Positions 35,473-44,159 of a DNA stretch of 64,000 nucleotides are shown here, in pieces. Made by a program: the position numbers and the translations under genes. Under the pieces are notes generated by a model. That model worked only from the letters and a program-made list of their open reading frames with translations. It was not told the DNA's origin and ran no database searches. The stretch spans positions 345,219-409,218 of the forward strand of contig NZ_JAMHIW010000005.1 in the NCBI RefSeq assembly GCF_023896955.1. Direction: 5' to 3'. The stretch's first letter is position 1; each line of letters starts with the position of its first letter. This DNA is from Micromonospora sp. RHAY321. Its GTDB lineage: Bacteria > Actinomycetota > Actinomycetes > Mycobacteriales > Micromonosporaceae.

Positions 35473-35688
35473 TCAGCGGGTCGGACGAACCCAGGGATCC
35501 GGGTCGTCGTCCGCGTGATCCTCATCATCGTCGTCGACAAACTCTTTTGAGTCGTCGTCGAAGTGGTGCTCAGACTTACCAGCACCCGCCAGTTCGCGCT
35601 GCAAGGCGGTGAGGTCGGTGTTCGGGGAGTGGTACTTCAACTCCCGGGCCACCTTCGTCTGCTTGGCCTTAGCACGGCCGCGCCCCAT
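35473..35688 (-). CDS. DUF3073 family protein
   Basis: 71 residues. Begins MGRGRAKAKQTKVARELKYH, then SPNTDLTALQREL, the conserved N-terminal block of this actinobacterial family. The C-terminus is strongly acidic (DDDDEDHADDDPDP). A basic head and acidic tail suggest a nucleic-acid or protein contact role, but none is known. The ATG at 35688 matches family starts and follows GAGGGGG. Confidence 0.88.
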   Translation of the reverse strand: MGRGRAKAKQTKVARELKYHSPNTDLTALQRELAGAGKSEHHFDDDSKEFVDDDDEDHADDDPDPWVRPTR

Positions 35689-35951
35689 GGCTCGACCCCC
35701 TCGCACAGAATGCGGGGCAGCCCGAAGGCGGGCCCCGATGACGTCAGGCATCTCTCGTGGCTCTTACGGTACATGGGGATGCCATCGTTCGGCACCTCGG
35801 GTTACCGTCAGCCGGCTCTGCGCGTCGCGTCGATCCGGCCGTCACCCAGTGTACCCGGTAAGGAGCGAATCGTAGAGCACCCGTGACACCGGACAAAACG
35901 CGCCAAACTCGACTGGGCCTCAGCTTACCGAGCAGGACTCCTGGCGTGGGG

Positions 35952-35984
35952 CCCGGAGGCGGATCCGGTCGGTCCGCCTCCGGG
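35952..35984 (-). terminator. Hairpin after valine dehydrogenase
   Basis: Perfect 12-bp inverted repeat (35952-35963 / 35973-35984) 6 bp beyond the stop of the dehydrogenase gene. GC-rich and without a T-run. Confidence 0.55.
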
Positions 35985-35990
35985 TGCCGC

Positions 35991-37073
35991 TCAACGCAGG
36001 TGGATCGTGCGCAGCCGGCCGACGTCGGCCATCCGCCGCTCGGCCAGCCGGTCCGCCGCCACCGCCGGGGGAACGCCCTCGGCGTCCGCCAGGTGCAGGA
36101 TCTGCCGGGTGGTGTCGTAGATCCGGGTCGCCCGCAGCTTCGCACGGTCGAAGTTGAAGCCCTCGATCTCGTCGGCCACCTGGATCACACCGCCGGCGTT
36201 GACCACGTAGTCCGGGGCGTACAGGATGCCCCGGTCGGCCAGCAGCTTCTCGATGCCCGGGTGGGCGAGCTGGTTGTTCGCCGCTCCGGCGACCACCTTG
36301 GCCCGCAGCGCCGGCACGGTGTCGTCGTTCAGCGCGCCGCCCAGCGCGCACGGGGCGTACACGTCGATGTCGGCGGCGACCAGCGCGGCGGCGTCGTCGA
36401 CCAGGGTGACCTGCGGGTGGTTGGTGCGCACCCACTCCAGCGCCTTCGGGTTGACGTCGGTGGCCACCACCTCGGCGCCGTCCTCCAGCAGGTGCCCGGT
36501 CAGGTACTTGCCCACCTTGCCCAGACCGGCCACGCCGACCCGGCGACCGCGCAGGCTCGGGGTGCCCCACACGTGCTCGGCGGCGGCCCGCATGCCCTGG
36601 AAGACGCCCCAGGCGGTCAGGATCGAGGAATCGCCGGCGCCGCCGTGCTCGACGCTGCGGCCGGTCACGTAGCGGGTCTCGCGGGCCACGACGTCCATGT
36701 CCGCCACGTAGGTGCCGACGTCACAGGCGGTGTAGTAGCGACCGGCCAGCGACTCCACGAAGCGGCCGTACGCGCGCAGCAGCGCCTCGCTCTTGATCTG
36801 CTCGGGGTCACCCCAGATGACGGCCTTGCCGCCGCCCAGGTCCAGCCCGGCGAGCGCGTTCTTGTACGCCATCCCACGAGACAGGTCGAGCACGTCGGCG
36901 AGGGCGTCATCCTCGCTGGCGTACGGGTAGAAGCGGGTGCCGCCCAGCGCGGGCCCCAGTGCGGTGGAGTAGATCCCGATGATCGCCTTCAGCCCGCTCT
37001 GCTTGTCCTGGCAGAACACGACCTGTTCGTGACCGGTCGATACCGGGTCGTCGGTGCTCGCGAATACGCCCAT
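35991..37073 (-). CDS. vdh: Valine/leucine-type amino-acid dehydrogenase
   Basis: 360 residues. NAD-dependent oxidative deamination of branched-chain amino acids. Seen: the substrate region [30 protein letters not shown] with catalytic lysines, the Rossmann fold [33 protein letters not shown] and [13 protein letters not shown]. Length and motifs fit the valine dehydrogenase of Streptomyces, so the symbol is used with moderate certainty; leucine or phenylalanine could be the substrate. The start has AGGAG 8 nt upstream. Confidence 0.9.
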   Translation of the reverse strand: MGVFASTDDPVSTGHEQVVFCQDKQSGLKAIIGIYSTALGPALGGTRFYPYASEDDALADVLDLSRGMAYKNALAGLDLGGGKAVIWGDPEQIKSEALLRAYGRFVESLAGRYYTACDVGTYVADMDVVARETRYVTGRSVEHGGAGDSSILTAWGVFQGMRAAAEHVWGTPSLRGRRVGVAGLGKVGKYLTGHLLEDGAEVVATDVNPKALEWVRTNHPQVTLVDDAAALVAADIDVYAPCALGGALNDDTVPALRAKVVAGAANNQLAHPGIEKLLADRGILYAPDYVVNAGGVIQVADEIEGFNFDRAKLRATRIYDTTRQILHLADAEGVPPAVAADRLAERRMADVGRLRTIHLR

Positions 37074-37266
37074 GACTGGCTCCTGGAGTGGTGTGCGTCC
37101 TTGTGGGACGCGGACCTGGTGGACCCCGGCGGGGATGCTGCCGGTGCCGTCGAGCCTAGTATCGGCCGCCCTGAGGGTGCCCGACGCGTCGCCGCCGTCC
37201 CACGTTGCGGCGCGCGTGGTCCGGCCGCTGGCGGCGTCCGGGGGCGGTTCGTGGGAGGATCGCGCC

Positions 37267-38106
37267 GTGCCGTCGCTCTTCGCTTCTTACCTGCGCGTGT
37301 ACGAACCGCTGACCGCCTTCGACCGCGACCGCCAGAGCTACTGGCGCCGCTACGTGTCGGAGGGGCGGGCGGTGGCTCCGGTCGAGGGGCCAGGCCGGCA
37401 GCGGACGGCGGTGATCGAGGCGCTGGGCGCGGGCTGGACCCGGCTGCCCGACCTGCCGGAGGAGGCGTACGTCCTGGAGACGGACGACAGCCTGCTGGTC
37501 TGCCCCTGGAACCTGCGGATCCGGGTCGCCGAGGCGGCGCTCAGCGCCCGGGACGGGGTGCCCTCGGTGCTCGCCGACGCCTTCGTGCCGCCGGTGCTCG
37601 CCGGTCAGGCCAGGGCGGTGGTCGACGACTGGCGCAGCGGTGCCCGGGTGCTGGAGCACGGGGTGCCCCGCGTGCACGAGCAGATCGCGACCTGGGGCGT
37701 GCCGCTGCGCTGGTTCGTCCTCTTCGACCCCACGGAGCGGGATCTGGTCACCGAGCCGGGCCGACGGGCGCTGCGCTACCGCACGGAGATCTCCAAGGCC
37801 CGCCGCCGTTCGTCACGGGCGCTGTCGGTGCTGCGCAAGTCGGTGGGCGAGGCCCCGATCACCGAGGCGGTGGAGGAGGCGGCCCGCTGGCTGGAGGAGT
37901 TCCACCCGCGTTCGGTGGTGGAGCTGGACTACGGCGGTCTGGTCGACCTGCTCTCCGACGAGACGCTGACCGCGGACGACTCGCCGGAGCTGGTCGCGGG
38001 TGGCCTTGCCGGGCTGTCGCGCGGTGAGGCCGAGGAGGCGTCGGCCGCGTACGACAAGCTGGTCGCGCGGTGGCGTGCCGTGCAGTTGCTGGAGCGGTGC
38101 AACTAA
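37267..38106 (+). CDS. Conserved actinobacterial protein of unknown function
   Basis: 279 residues, no signal peptide or membrane segment. Seen: [75 protein letters not shown] and [17 protein letters not shown]. It resembles cytoplasmic proteins often found next to bldC and amino-acid dehydrogenase in actinomycetes. I do not know its function. The GTG has GGAGGA 7 nt upstream. Confidence 0.8.
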   Translation: MPSLFASYLRVYEPLTAFDRDRQSYWRRYVSEGRAVAPVEGPGRQRTAVIEALGAGWTRLPDLPEEAYVLETDDSLLVCPWNLRIRVAEAALSARDGVPSVLADAFVPPVLAGQARAVVDDWRSGARVLEHGVPRVHEQIATWGVPLRWFVLFDPTERDLVTEPGRRALRYRTEISKARRRSSRALSVLRKSVGEAPITEAVEEAARWLEEFHPRSVVELDYGGLVDLLSDETLTADDSPELVAGGLAGLSRGEAEEASAAYDKLVARWRAVQLLERCN

Positions 38107-38334
38107 GGCAAATCGCCCGAGGAGCGCTCCCAAGATGAGGTGTGCTCGTAGTTGACGCATCACGAACCGTGATCATGAGTCCGAATAAGGTACTTTCTGC
38201 CGTGTAAAAGTCGTAAAAATCGGGCATGGTTCATCCGTCCGTCTAGGGACCTTCATCCGTTCGGCCCATGTCGGACATCGGGGACTAGCCGGACCATGGG
38301 AGACGCGTCGGCCGGCGGGACCCCGGCCGATGTC

Positions 38335-38350
38335 TATACACGTGGAGGAG
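38335..38350 (+). promoter_or_regulatory. bldC -10 element and ribosome-binding site
   Basis: TATACA (38335-38340) is a strong -10 and GGAGGAG (38344-38350) a strong Shine-Dalgarno 6 nt before the bldC ATG. The 250-bp region upstream is relatively AT-rich near 38185-38225. It otherwise shows nothing definable. Confidence 0.5.
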
Positions 38351-38356
38351 TGACCG

Positions 38357-38566
38357 ATGGCATCGCGAACGCACGAACCAGAGCCGCTACTCACACCGGC
38401 CGAGGTGGCGTCGATGTTCCGTGTCGACCCGAAGACGGTGACCCGGTGGGCCAAGGCCGGCAAGCTCAGCGCCATCCGCACCCTGGGTGGCCACCGTCGG
38501 TACCGCGAGTCGGAGGTCAGGGCGCTGCTGCAGGGCCAGATCCCGCAGCAGCGGCAGGGCGACTGA
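38357..38566 (+). CDS. bldC: Developmental regulator BldC (MerR-like)
   Basis: 69 residues. A lone MerR-type winged helix: LLTPAEVASMFRVDPKTVTRW, then AKAGKLSAIRTLGGHRRYRE. The length and sequence match streptomycete BldC, which binds direct repeats cooperatively and holds back entry into sporulation. Its presence supports a filamentous or sporulating actinomycete. ATG start with GGAGGAG. Confidence 0.95.
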   Translation: MASRTHEPEPLLTPAEVASMFRVDPKTVTRWAKAGKLSAIRTLGGHRRYRESEVRALLQGQIPQQRQGD

Positions 38567-38589
38567 GCCGGCAGCAGTTTTTCCGGTCA

Positions 38590-38620
38590 GAGGCGGTGGA
38601 TCTCGATCCGCCGCCTCTTT
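38590..38620 (+). terminator. Terminator after bldC
   Basis: Stem with 12 of 13 matching bp (38590-38602 / 38605-38617) followed by TTT. 24 bp after the bldC stop. Confidence 0.7.
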
Positions 38621-38647
38621 CCATGTCCGGGCTTCGTCGCCCCGGCC

Positions 38648-39037
38648 TCAGCCGCGCCCGTCGGCCAGCGTCACCCGGATGCCCACCGTGCCGCCCTCGC
38701 CGCGTCGCAGCCGGCTGCCGAGCAGGCTCAACCGACCGATCAGCCGGTACTTGTGCTTGAGCAGGTCGCGCACCCGGCCCGTGTCGCCGCCGTTGTAGAT
38801 CGTCGCGTGGGCGGGCACCTCCGCACCGTGCGGCCGGCCCCGCACGTCGCACGGCGCCACGGTCACCTCGCCGTTGTGGCGGATCCGCTTCACCTTGCCC
38901 GAGTCGGCGCGCGTCCAGACCGCCAACGCCTCTCCGTCGCGGACCGCCCAGACGGGGGTCGGCACCGCCCGACCGTCCTTGCGGAAGGTCGTGAGCAGGA
39001 TGTACTTCTCGGCCGACAGCCGGTCCAGCGTGGTCAC
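38648..39037 (-). CDS. PPOX-class F420-dependent oxidoreductase-like protein
   Basis: 129 residues, split beta-barrel flavin/F420-binding family. Seen: YILLTTFRKDGRAVPTPVW, DSGKVKRIRHNGEVTVAPC, DVRGRPHG and a C-terminal LKHKYRLIGRL. The TFRKDGR...PTPVW pattern is that of the F420-class PPOX proteins common in actinomycetes. The substrate is unknown. Confidence 0.87.
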   Translation of the reverse strand: MTTLDRLSAEKYILLTTFRKDGRAVPTPVWAVRDGEALAVWTRADSGKVKRIRHNGEVTVAPCDVRGRPHGAEVPAHATIYNGGDTGRVRDLLKHKYRLIGRLSLLGSRLRRGEGGTVGIRVTLADGRG

Positions 39038-39091
39038 GCCGCCAGGATACGGCCGCTGCGGGCCACTGAGTGGCCGGATAGCGTGAACGTC

Positions 39092-39871
39092 GTGACGGGG
39101 GAGCCTCTAATCGGTGACGTTGTCGGCGAACTGCTCCGGGACACGCTCGCCGTGGCCACCGGAGTGGGACCCCGACCTCTGGTCGGCGGGCGACTGCCCA
39201 GGCCGGTCATCGAGATCATCGAGCGCGACGACGGGCTGATCAATGGCGCGCCGGCCGCGCACTACCTCGACGGGCCGGCGGACTGGCAGCCGTACGACCA
39301 CCGGGCGGTGGACCGCGCCGAGGGCGAGACGCTCGACATCGGCACGGGTGCCGGCCGGATCGCGCTACTGCTCCAGGAGCGTGGCGTACCGGTCACCGGG
39401 CTGGACACCTCGGCGGGCGCGCTGGCGGTGAGCCGGCGCCGCGGGGTCCGGCGCCTGGTCCACGGCACCGTGGACACGCACGTCGCCGACGGTCAGCGGT
39501 ACGACACGTTCCTGCTGCTCGGCAACAATCTGGGGCTGTTCGAGGGGCGGGAGCGGGCGCCCGGGTTCCTGGCGGCGCTCGCCGCGCTGGCCCGGCCGGG
39601 GGCGCAGATTATCGCGCACGGCACCGACCCGTACGGCACCCGCGACCCGCTGCACACCGGCTACCACGAGCGCAACCGGCGCCGTGGCCGGTTGGGCGGG
39701 CAGCTCCGGCTGCGGCTGCGCTACCGGGAGCTGGGCACCGAGTGGTTCGACTACCTGGTCTGTTCGGCGGACGAGTTCGCCGGCCTGGTGCACGGCAGCG
39801 GCTGGCGGTTGACCGATGTGGACGACCGCGACGCCCCCTACTACCTGGCCACCCTGCGCCTCGCCGGCTGA
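39092..39871 (+). CDS. Class I SAM-dependent methyltransferase
   Basis: 259 residues. Seen: SAM motif I LDIGTGAGRIALLLQERG, then PVTGLDTSAGALAV (acidic residue binding the ribose), and LLLGNNLGLFEG in the motif IV position. The N-terminal ~75 residues form a lid-like region. The GTG follows a TAGCGT -10 (39079-39084) by 7 nt; a GTG at 39083 is in frame too. The acceptor is unknown. Confidence 0.85.
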   Translation: MTGEPLIGDVVGELLRDTLAVATGVGPRPLVGGRLPRPVIEIIERDDGLINGAPAAHYLDGPADWQPYDHRAVDRAEGETLDIGTGAGRIALLLQERGVPVTGLDTSAGALAVSRRRGVRRLVHGTVDTHVADGQRYDTFLLLGNNLGLFEGRERAPGFLAALAALARPGAQIIAHGTDPYGTRDPLHTGYHERNRRRGRLGGQLRLRLRYRELGTEWFDYLVCSADEFAGLVHGSGWRLTDVDDRDAPYYLATLRLAG

Positions 39872-39903
39872 GCGCCCGTCGCGCCGCCTGGCCGTCGCTG
39901 TCA

Positions 39904-39947
39904 GCAGGGGCCCCTGTCACGCGCCAGGCGATGACAGGGGCCCCTGC
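39904..39947. terminator. Perfect 16-bp inverted repeat, bidirectional terminator or dispersed palindrome
   Basis: Arms 39904-39919 and 39932-39947 are exact complements, and each contains the 10-bp palindrome AGGGGCCCCT. It lies between converging methyltransferase and calcium-loop genes. No T-run. Confidence 0.6.
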
Positions 39948-39954
39948 GCACGAC

Positions 39955-40257
39955 TCAGACCTGGACGGTCGGGGGGAGCTGCTCGGGTGGGAGGCCGCCG
40001 TCGCCGTCGACCACCTCGTCCGGGGTGCCGTCCTCGTCGATGTCGACCATGGTGATGTCCACCTTGCCGTCACCGTTGGTGTCGAACTGGAACAGGTCGG
40101 CCTTGCCGTCGCCGTCGGTGTCCACCACCCACACGTCGGTGCGGCCGTCGTTGTTGGTGTCGGCGCGCAGCAGTTCGACCCGCTCGTCGCCTCGGGTCTC
40201 CACGGTCTCCCCGTCGGTGCTGCCCGGGTCGGTGACGCTCTCCGGTGCCTGGCTCAT
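39955..40257 (-). CDS. Calcium-loop (EF-hand/thrombospondin-3-like) repeat protein
   Basis: 100 residues. From about residue 30, four to five tandem acidic loops of the form D-x-[DN]-x-D-G-x-x-D are seen: ADTNNDGRTDVW, DTDGDGKADLFQ, DTNGDGKVDITM and DIDEDGTPDEVV. The loop pattern is that of calcium-binding dockerin/TSP3 repeats. There is no signal peptide or membrane segment, so it is predicted cytoplasmic, unusual for this motif. The ATG has GGAAGGA about 8 nt upstream. Function unknown. Confidence 0.82.
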   Translation of the reverse strand: MSQAPESVTDPGSTDGETVETRGDERVELLRADTNNDGRTDVWVVDTDGDGKADLFQFDTNGDGKVDITMVDIDEDGTPDEVVDGDGGLPPEQLPPTVQV

Positions 40258-40433
40258 GTCGACTGGTCCTTCCCTCGGTTGACGGGCCGTCAGTACCCGA
40301 TCCCGCGCTCCCCCACGCATGGGCCGGGTCGCGGTGCTGCATAGGGTCGCACCATGAGCGAGCGGAACGGGCGGATCACCCGGGCCGGCGTGGCGGAGAC
40401 CCCGCGCGCCGCAGGGCGGGACAGGGAGGCGTG

Positions 40434-41291
40434 ATGAGCGATCGTTTCGTGGTCGTCGGTGCCGGCACGATGGGCCTCGGCATCGCGTACGTGGCGGCCG
40501 GGGCCGGGCACGACGTCGAGTTGGTCGAGGTGGACCCCGACCGGGGCGCGACCGCACTGAACCGTCTCGCCGAGCTGTGGGAACGGGCGGTGCAGCGCGG
40601 GAAGCTGAGCGCCGACGAGGCCGCCACGAACCGGCTGCGGGTGACGCTGCGCCCGACCCTCGCCGAGGTCGCTCCCGCCCCGGACGTGATCGTGGAGGCG
40701 GTGCCCGAGCGCCTCGACCTGAAACGGGCGGTTCTGCGGGACGCCACCGCGCTGCGCCCGGCACTGCTCGGCAGCAACACCTCCAGCATCGCCATCGGCG
40801 AGCTGGCCGCCGGCCTGGACCGGCCCGAGAGTTTCCTCGGCCTGCACTTCTTCAACCCGGTCTGGGCGATGACGCTGCTGGAGATCGTGGTCGGCCCGGC
40901 CACCGCCGAGGAGACCACCGCCGCGGCCGTCGCGCTCGCCGGCCGGTTGGGCAAGGACCCCGTCGTCGTACGCGACCTGCCCGGCTTCGCCACCTCCCGG
41001 CTCGGGGTCACCCTCGGCCTGGAGGCGATCCGGATGGTCGCCGACGAGGTGGCCAGTCCCGCCGACATCGACAAGGCGATGGTGCTGGGCTACCGGCACC
41101 CGATCGGGCCGCTGGAGCTGACCGACCTCGTCGGCCTGGACGTGCGGCTGGACATCGCCCGCACCCTCCAGGCCGCGTACGGGGACCGCTTCGCGCCGCC
41201 GCCGCTGCTGGTCGAGATGGTGGCCGCCGGGCGGCTGGGCAAGAAGTCCGGGCACGGCTTCTACCGTTGGGACGCCGGGGGCAAGCGGTGA
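40434..41291 (+). CDS. 3-hydroxyacyl-CoA dehydrogenase (3-hydroxybutyryl-CoA dehydrogenase type)
   Basis: 285 residues. NAD-dependent oxidation of (S)-3-hydroxyacyl-CoA. Seen: the Rossmann VVVGAGTMGLGIAYVAAGAG, VIVEAVPERLDLK, SNTSSIAIGELA, the catalytic His in GLHFFNPVWAMTLLEIV, and LELTDLVGLDVRLDIA. It precedes an enoyl-CoA hydratase with two 59-bp tandem repeats between them. The ATG has AGGGAGG upstream. Confidence 0.93.
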   Translation: MSDRFVVVGAGTMGLGIAYVAAGAGHDVELVEVDPDRGATALNRLAELWERAVQRGKLSADEAATNRLRVTLRPTLAEVAPAPDVIVEAVPERLDLKRAVLRDATALRPALLGSNTSSIAIGELAAGLDRPESFLGLHFFNPVWAMTLLEIVVGPATAEETTAAAVALAGRLGKDPVVVRDLPGFATSRLGVTLGLEAIRMVADEVASPADIDKAMVLGYRHPIGPLELTDLVGLDVRLDIARTLQAAYGDRFAPPPLLVEMVAAGRLGKKSGHGFYRWDAGGKR

Positions 41292-41402
41292 GCGCGAGCA
41301 GTGAGCTTGCGAGCCCCGCAGTCGCGAACGAAAGGCGGGCACAGCGGTGAGCGCGAGGAGTGAGCTTGCGAGCCCCGCAGTCGCGAACGAAAGGCGGGCA
41401 CA
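41285..41402 (+). repeat. Two tandem 59-bp repeats between 3HAD and ECH
   Basis: Units 41285-41343 and 41344-41402 differ at about one base (GAGCAG versus GAGGAG). Each begins GCGGTGAGCG, the same bases that carry the 3HAD stop codon and the ECH start. A third partial start follows at 41403. A diverged relative lies between purQ and purL. Confidence 0.92.
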
Positions 41403-41405
41403 GCG

Positions 41406-42149
41406 GTGAGCGGGCTACGGATCGAGGATCGACCTGACCGGCTGGTGGTCACGCTGGACCGGCCGGAGAAGCGCAACGCCATCGACGCCGACCTGATCGC
41501 CGAGCTCCACCAGGTCTGCGCGGAGTTGGAGGCGCGCCCCCGGCTGCTGCTGCTCACCGGCGGCGCGGAGGGCATCTTCGCCGGTGGCGCCGACATCGGT
41601 CAGCTCCGCGAGCGGGGTCGCACCGACGCGCTGGCCGCGATCAACTCGGCCGCCTTCGCCCGGATCCGGGCGCTGCCGATGCCGAGTGTGGCCGCCGTCG
41701 ACGGTCCGGCGTTGGGCGGTGGCGCGGAGTTGGCGTACGCCTGCGACCTGCGGGTGTGTACGGCCCGGGCGGTCTTCGGCCAGCCGGAGGTGCGGTTGGG
41801 CATCCTGGCCGGCGCCGGCGCGACCCACCGGTTGCCCGCCCTGATCGGCGAGGCCCGGGCCAAGGAGCTGCTCTTCACCGGCAGGCGGGTCGACGCCGCG
41901 GAGGCGCTGCGGATCGGCCTGGTGAACCGCGTGGTGGACGAGCCCGGCGAGTTGCTGACGGTGGCGCACGGACTGCTGGACGAGATGGCCCAGGGCTCCC
42001 CGCTGGCGCTGCGGCTGACGAAGCTGGCGGTCGACGCGCCCGCCGCCGCGCACCCGCAACTCGACCTGGTCAGCCAGGCGGTGCTCTTCGAGGACGAGGA
42101 GAAGCACCGCCGGATGACCGAGTTCCTGGAGCGTCGCCGCAGCCGTTGA
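41406..42149 (+). CDS. Enoyl-CoA hydratase/isomerase family protein
   Basis: 247 residues. Crotonase fold, hydrates trans-2-enoyl-CoA. Seen: RPEKRNAIDADLIAEL, the oxyanion region GGAEGIFAGGADIGQL, and both catalytic glutamates, in LGGGAELAYACDLRV and FGQPEVRLGILAGAGATHRL. The GTG lies at the end of a tandem repeat, so its upstream context is duplicated. It probably acts with the preceding dehydrogenase in beta-oxidation. Confidence 0.92.
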   Translation: MSGLRIEDRPDRLVVTLDRPEKRNAIDADLIAELHQVCAELEARPRLLLLTGGAEGIFAGGADIGQLRERGRTDALAAINSAAFARIRALPMPSVAAVDGPALGGGAELAYACDLRVCTARAVFGQPEVRLGILAGAGATHRLPALIGEARAKELLFTGRRVDAAEALRIGLVNRVVDEPGELLTVAHGLLDEMAQGSPLALRLTKLAVDAPAAAHPQLDLVSQAVLFEDEEKHRRMTEFLERRRSR

Positions 42150-42163
42150 CCCTTGGACGGAAA

Positions 42164-42194
42164 CGGCCGCACCGGCGGGAAGCCGGTGCGGCCG
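42164..42194. terminator. Bidirectional hairpin between ECH and the solute-binding protein
   Basis: Perfect 13-bp inverted repeat (42164-42176 / 42182-42194), loop of 5, between converging genes. Confidence 0.7.
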
Positions 42195-42214
42195 TCGCGG
42201 TCCGCGGTCGGTGC

Positions 42215-43558
42215 TCAGTGCCGGATCTGCACCCCGGTGTCGGCCAGCGCCCGGATCACCTGTGCGGACTCACCGAAGCCGATGACCAGCACGGCGTCCG
42301 CGCCGAAGTCCTTGATCTCCTTGGCGCCGCCACTGAAGTCCACCGGCGGGGCCTTCGCGTCGGCCGGAGGATCGTAGGCGAGCAGCTTGAGCCGGTCGGC
42401 GGTGATGCCGGCCTTCTCCAGCTCGTCACGGACGGTGGCCTGAAGGCCCTCGCCGTAGGAGTCCTTGCGGGCGACGATGACGATCTTCTGCGACCCGTCG
42501 CGGAGGATCACGTCGGCCAGCGCCCGGCCCTGCAGGCTGTCCGGCGGGGCGGTGCGGAAGTAGAGGCCCTTGTCCTCCACGTCCGTCAGGCCGCTGTCGG
42601 TGTTGGACGGCGAGAACAGAATCTTCCCGGCCTTCACCACGTCCGGCAGCACCTCGCGGGAGATGCCCGAACCGCCAGCGCCGATGATCACGCTTACGTT
42701 GTCCGCCACGTGCTTGGCCACGGTCGCCCTCGCGACCGCCGGGCTGGTGCCGTCGTCCCCGTCCACCCAGGTCACCGGCTTGCCCAGCGCGCCGCCAGCG
42801 GCGTTGATCTCCCTGATCGCCAGGGCCGCGCCAGCGGCCATCGGCGGGTAGGCGATCGCCAGGTCACCGGTCTTCGGCAGCAGGCCGCCCACGACGAGCG
42901 GCTCCTGGTCGGCGTTGTCGCCGGCGGGCTGCTTCCTCGGCTTCGGCGGCGCCTTGGTGCTCGCCGCCGACTCGGTGCCCGCCCCGACGAACTCGGTCTT
43001 GCCGTCGTTGATCTGCTGGCCGTCGAAGGTCAGCGTGGCGTAGCTCGCGGTGGCCGGCTCACCCTTGTCGGTGAAGCCCGCCCGGGTCAGCGACACGCTG
43101 CGGTACTCGATGTCCTGGCCGGCGCGCGCAAGCGCCAGGCAGGTCGCCGGGTCCTCGCAGCGCTGGCCGTTGTTGGTCACGCCGACGATCTGCTTGGCGA
43201 TGGCCGCCGGGTCGGTGCTTCCGGCCAACTGGGCGGCGAGCACCCCTATCACCACAGCGTCGTACGTCTCGGCCGAGTAGAGGTAGTCCGTCAGCGCCGG
43301 ATCGACGGACCGTAGCCGGCTCTTGAAGTCCTCCGGCAGTGGGGTGAGCGGGGTGGTCCCCTTCATCCCGTCGACGAGATTGGCACGTTCCTTCAACTCC
43401 GCAGGGTAGGAGTTGAGCATGTTGCCGTCCGTGCCGTAGAGGCGCACCTGTTGAGCGCTTCCCTCCTCGGCTTTGTCATCCCCGCAAGCGCTCGTGGCGA
43501 GCAGGATCGTCGCGCAGGCGGCCAGGGAGGCTACCCGCGAGCGGCGTGTAAAGAGCAT
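42215..43558 (-). CDS. Lipoprotein solute-binding protein, LivK-like with lobes in permuted order
   Basis: 447 residues. Lipobox LLATSAC with Cys25. Residues ~37-185 look like the C-terminal lobe of branched-chain amino-acid binding proteins: RLYGTDGNMLNSYP, SAETYDAVVIGVLAAQLAGS, DPAAIAKQIVGVTNNGQRC and ASYATLTFDG. A Pro/Lys-rich linker (about 186-219) follows. Residues ~220-447 look like the N-terminal lobe: LVVGGLLPKTGDLA, AAGAALAIREINAAGGALGK, IIGAGGSGISREVLPDVVKA and ADAVLVIGFGESAQVIRALA. This is the reverse of the normal order. No permease or ATPase genes are adjacent, so ligand and transporter are unknown. Confidence 0.85.
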   Translation of the reverse strand: MLFTRRSRVASLAACATILLATSACGDDKAEEGSAQQVRLYGTDGNMLNSYPAELKERANLVDGMKGTTPLTPLPEDFKSRLRSVDPALTDYLYSAETYDAVVIGVLAAQLAGSTDPAAIAKQIVGVTNNGQRCEDPATCLALARAGQDIEYRSVSLTRAGFTDKGEPATASYATLTFDGQQINDGKTEFVGAGTESAASTKAPPKPRKQPAGDNADQEPLVVGGLLPKTGDLAIAYPPMAAGAALAIREINAAGGALGKPVTWVDGDDGTSPAVARATVAKHVADNVSVIIGAGGSGISREVLPDVVKAGKILFSPSNTDSGLTDVEDKGLYFRTAPPDSLQGRALADVILRDGSQKIVIVARKDSYGEGLQATVRDELEKAGITADRLKLLAYDPPADAKAPPVDFSGGAKEIKDFGADAVLVIGFGESAQVIRALADTGVQIRH

Positions 43559-43713
43559 GGTCGTCCTTCCTCCGGCGAAGGTCCGCTGCGCACATTAGCG
43601 TGCCGTGCCGAGTGGCGGGACCGTGGAGGTGACGTAATGCGCAGGTCGCCCGCGTTGAACACGGACAGTGACGGTCGGGGCAGGCCTTGACCGCCCGTCC
43701 TACTGTGCGCTGG

Positions 43714-44103
43714 GTGACCGACCTACCACAGCAAACGTTCGACGACGCGGCCGCCGTACTTCGCTCGGCGCTGGCCGGGGATGGAGACGCGGTGGTGGGG
43801 ACGTTCGACGCGGTCGTCGACCGTGCCGGTCTGAGCGGCGCGTACGGGGTCGCCTGGTGCCTGGCCGCGACGATGGTCGGTGACGCACCGTCGGGCAGTG
43901 GATGTGCGCTGGACTTCCCGGGGATCGACCAGGCGGAGTACGACACCCGCTGGGTGGCGCGCTTCGTCAGCGCGTACGCCAACCGGGACGTCCCGACCGG
44001 GGAGGCGCTCTTCGGCGCGGCGGCGGCCGACGGGCTGCTCCCCGACTGCCTGCTCACCCTGGCCGGCTCGACGATCGCCACCCTGCGCAGCCGGTCCGGC
44101 TGA
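43714..44103 (+). CDS. Conserved hypothetical protein
   Basis: 129 residues, mostly helical and acidic: LPQQTFDDAAAVLRSALAGD, YGVAWCLAATMVGDAP, ANRDVPTGEALFGAA. No known domain recognised, no signal peptide. The GTG follows a TACTGT -10 (43701-43706) by 7 nt, consistent with a leaderless gene. It is divergent from the solute-binding protein gene. Confidence 0.7.
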   Translation: MTDLPQQTFDDAAAVLRSALAGDGDAVVGTFDAVVDRAGLSGAYGVAWCLAATMVGDAPSGSGCALDFPGIDQAEYDTRWVARFVSAYANRDVPTGEALFGAAAADGLLPDCLLTLAGSTIATLRSRSG

Positions 44104-44110
44104 CGAGGCC

Positions 44111-44151
44111 CCCGGGCGCGGCGCCCGTCGGGACCGGTCGCCGCGCCCGGG
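44111..44151. terminator. Bidirectional hairpin
   Basis: Perfect 13-bp inverted repeat (44111-44123 / 44139-44151) between converging genes. Confidence 0.65.
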
Positions 44152-44159
44152 TGGGTCGC

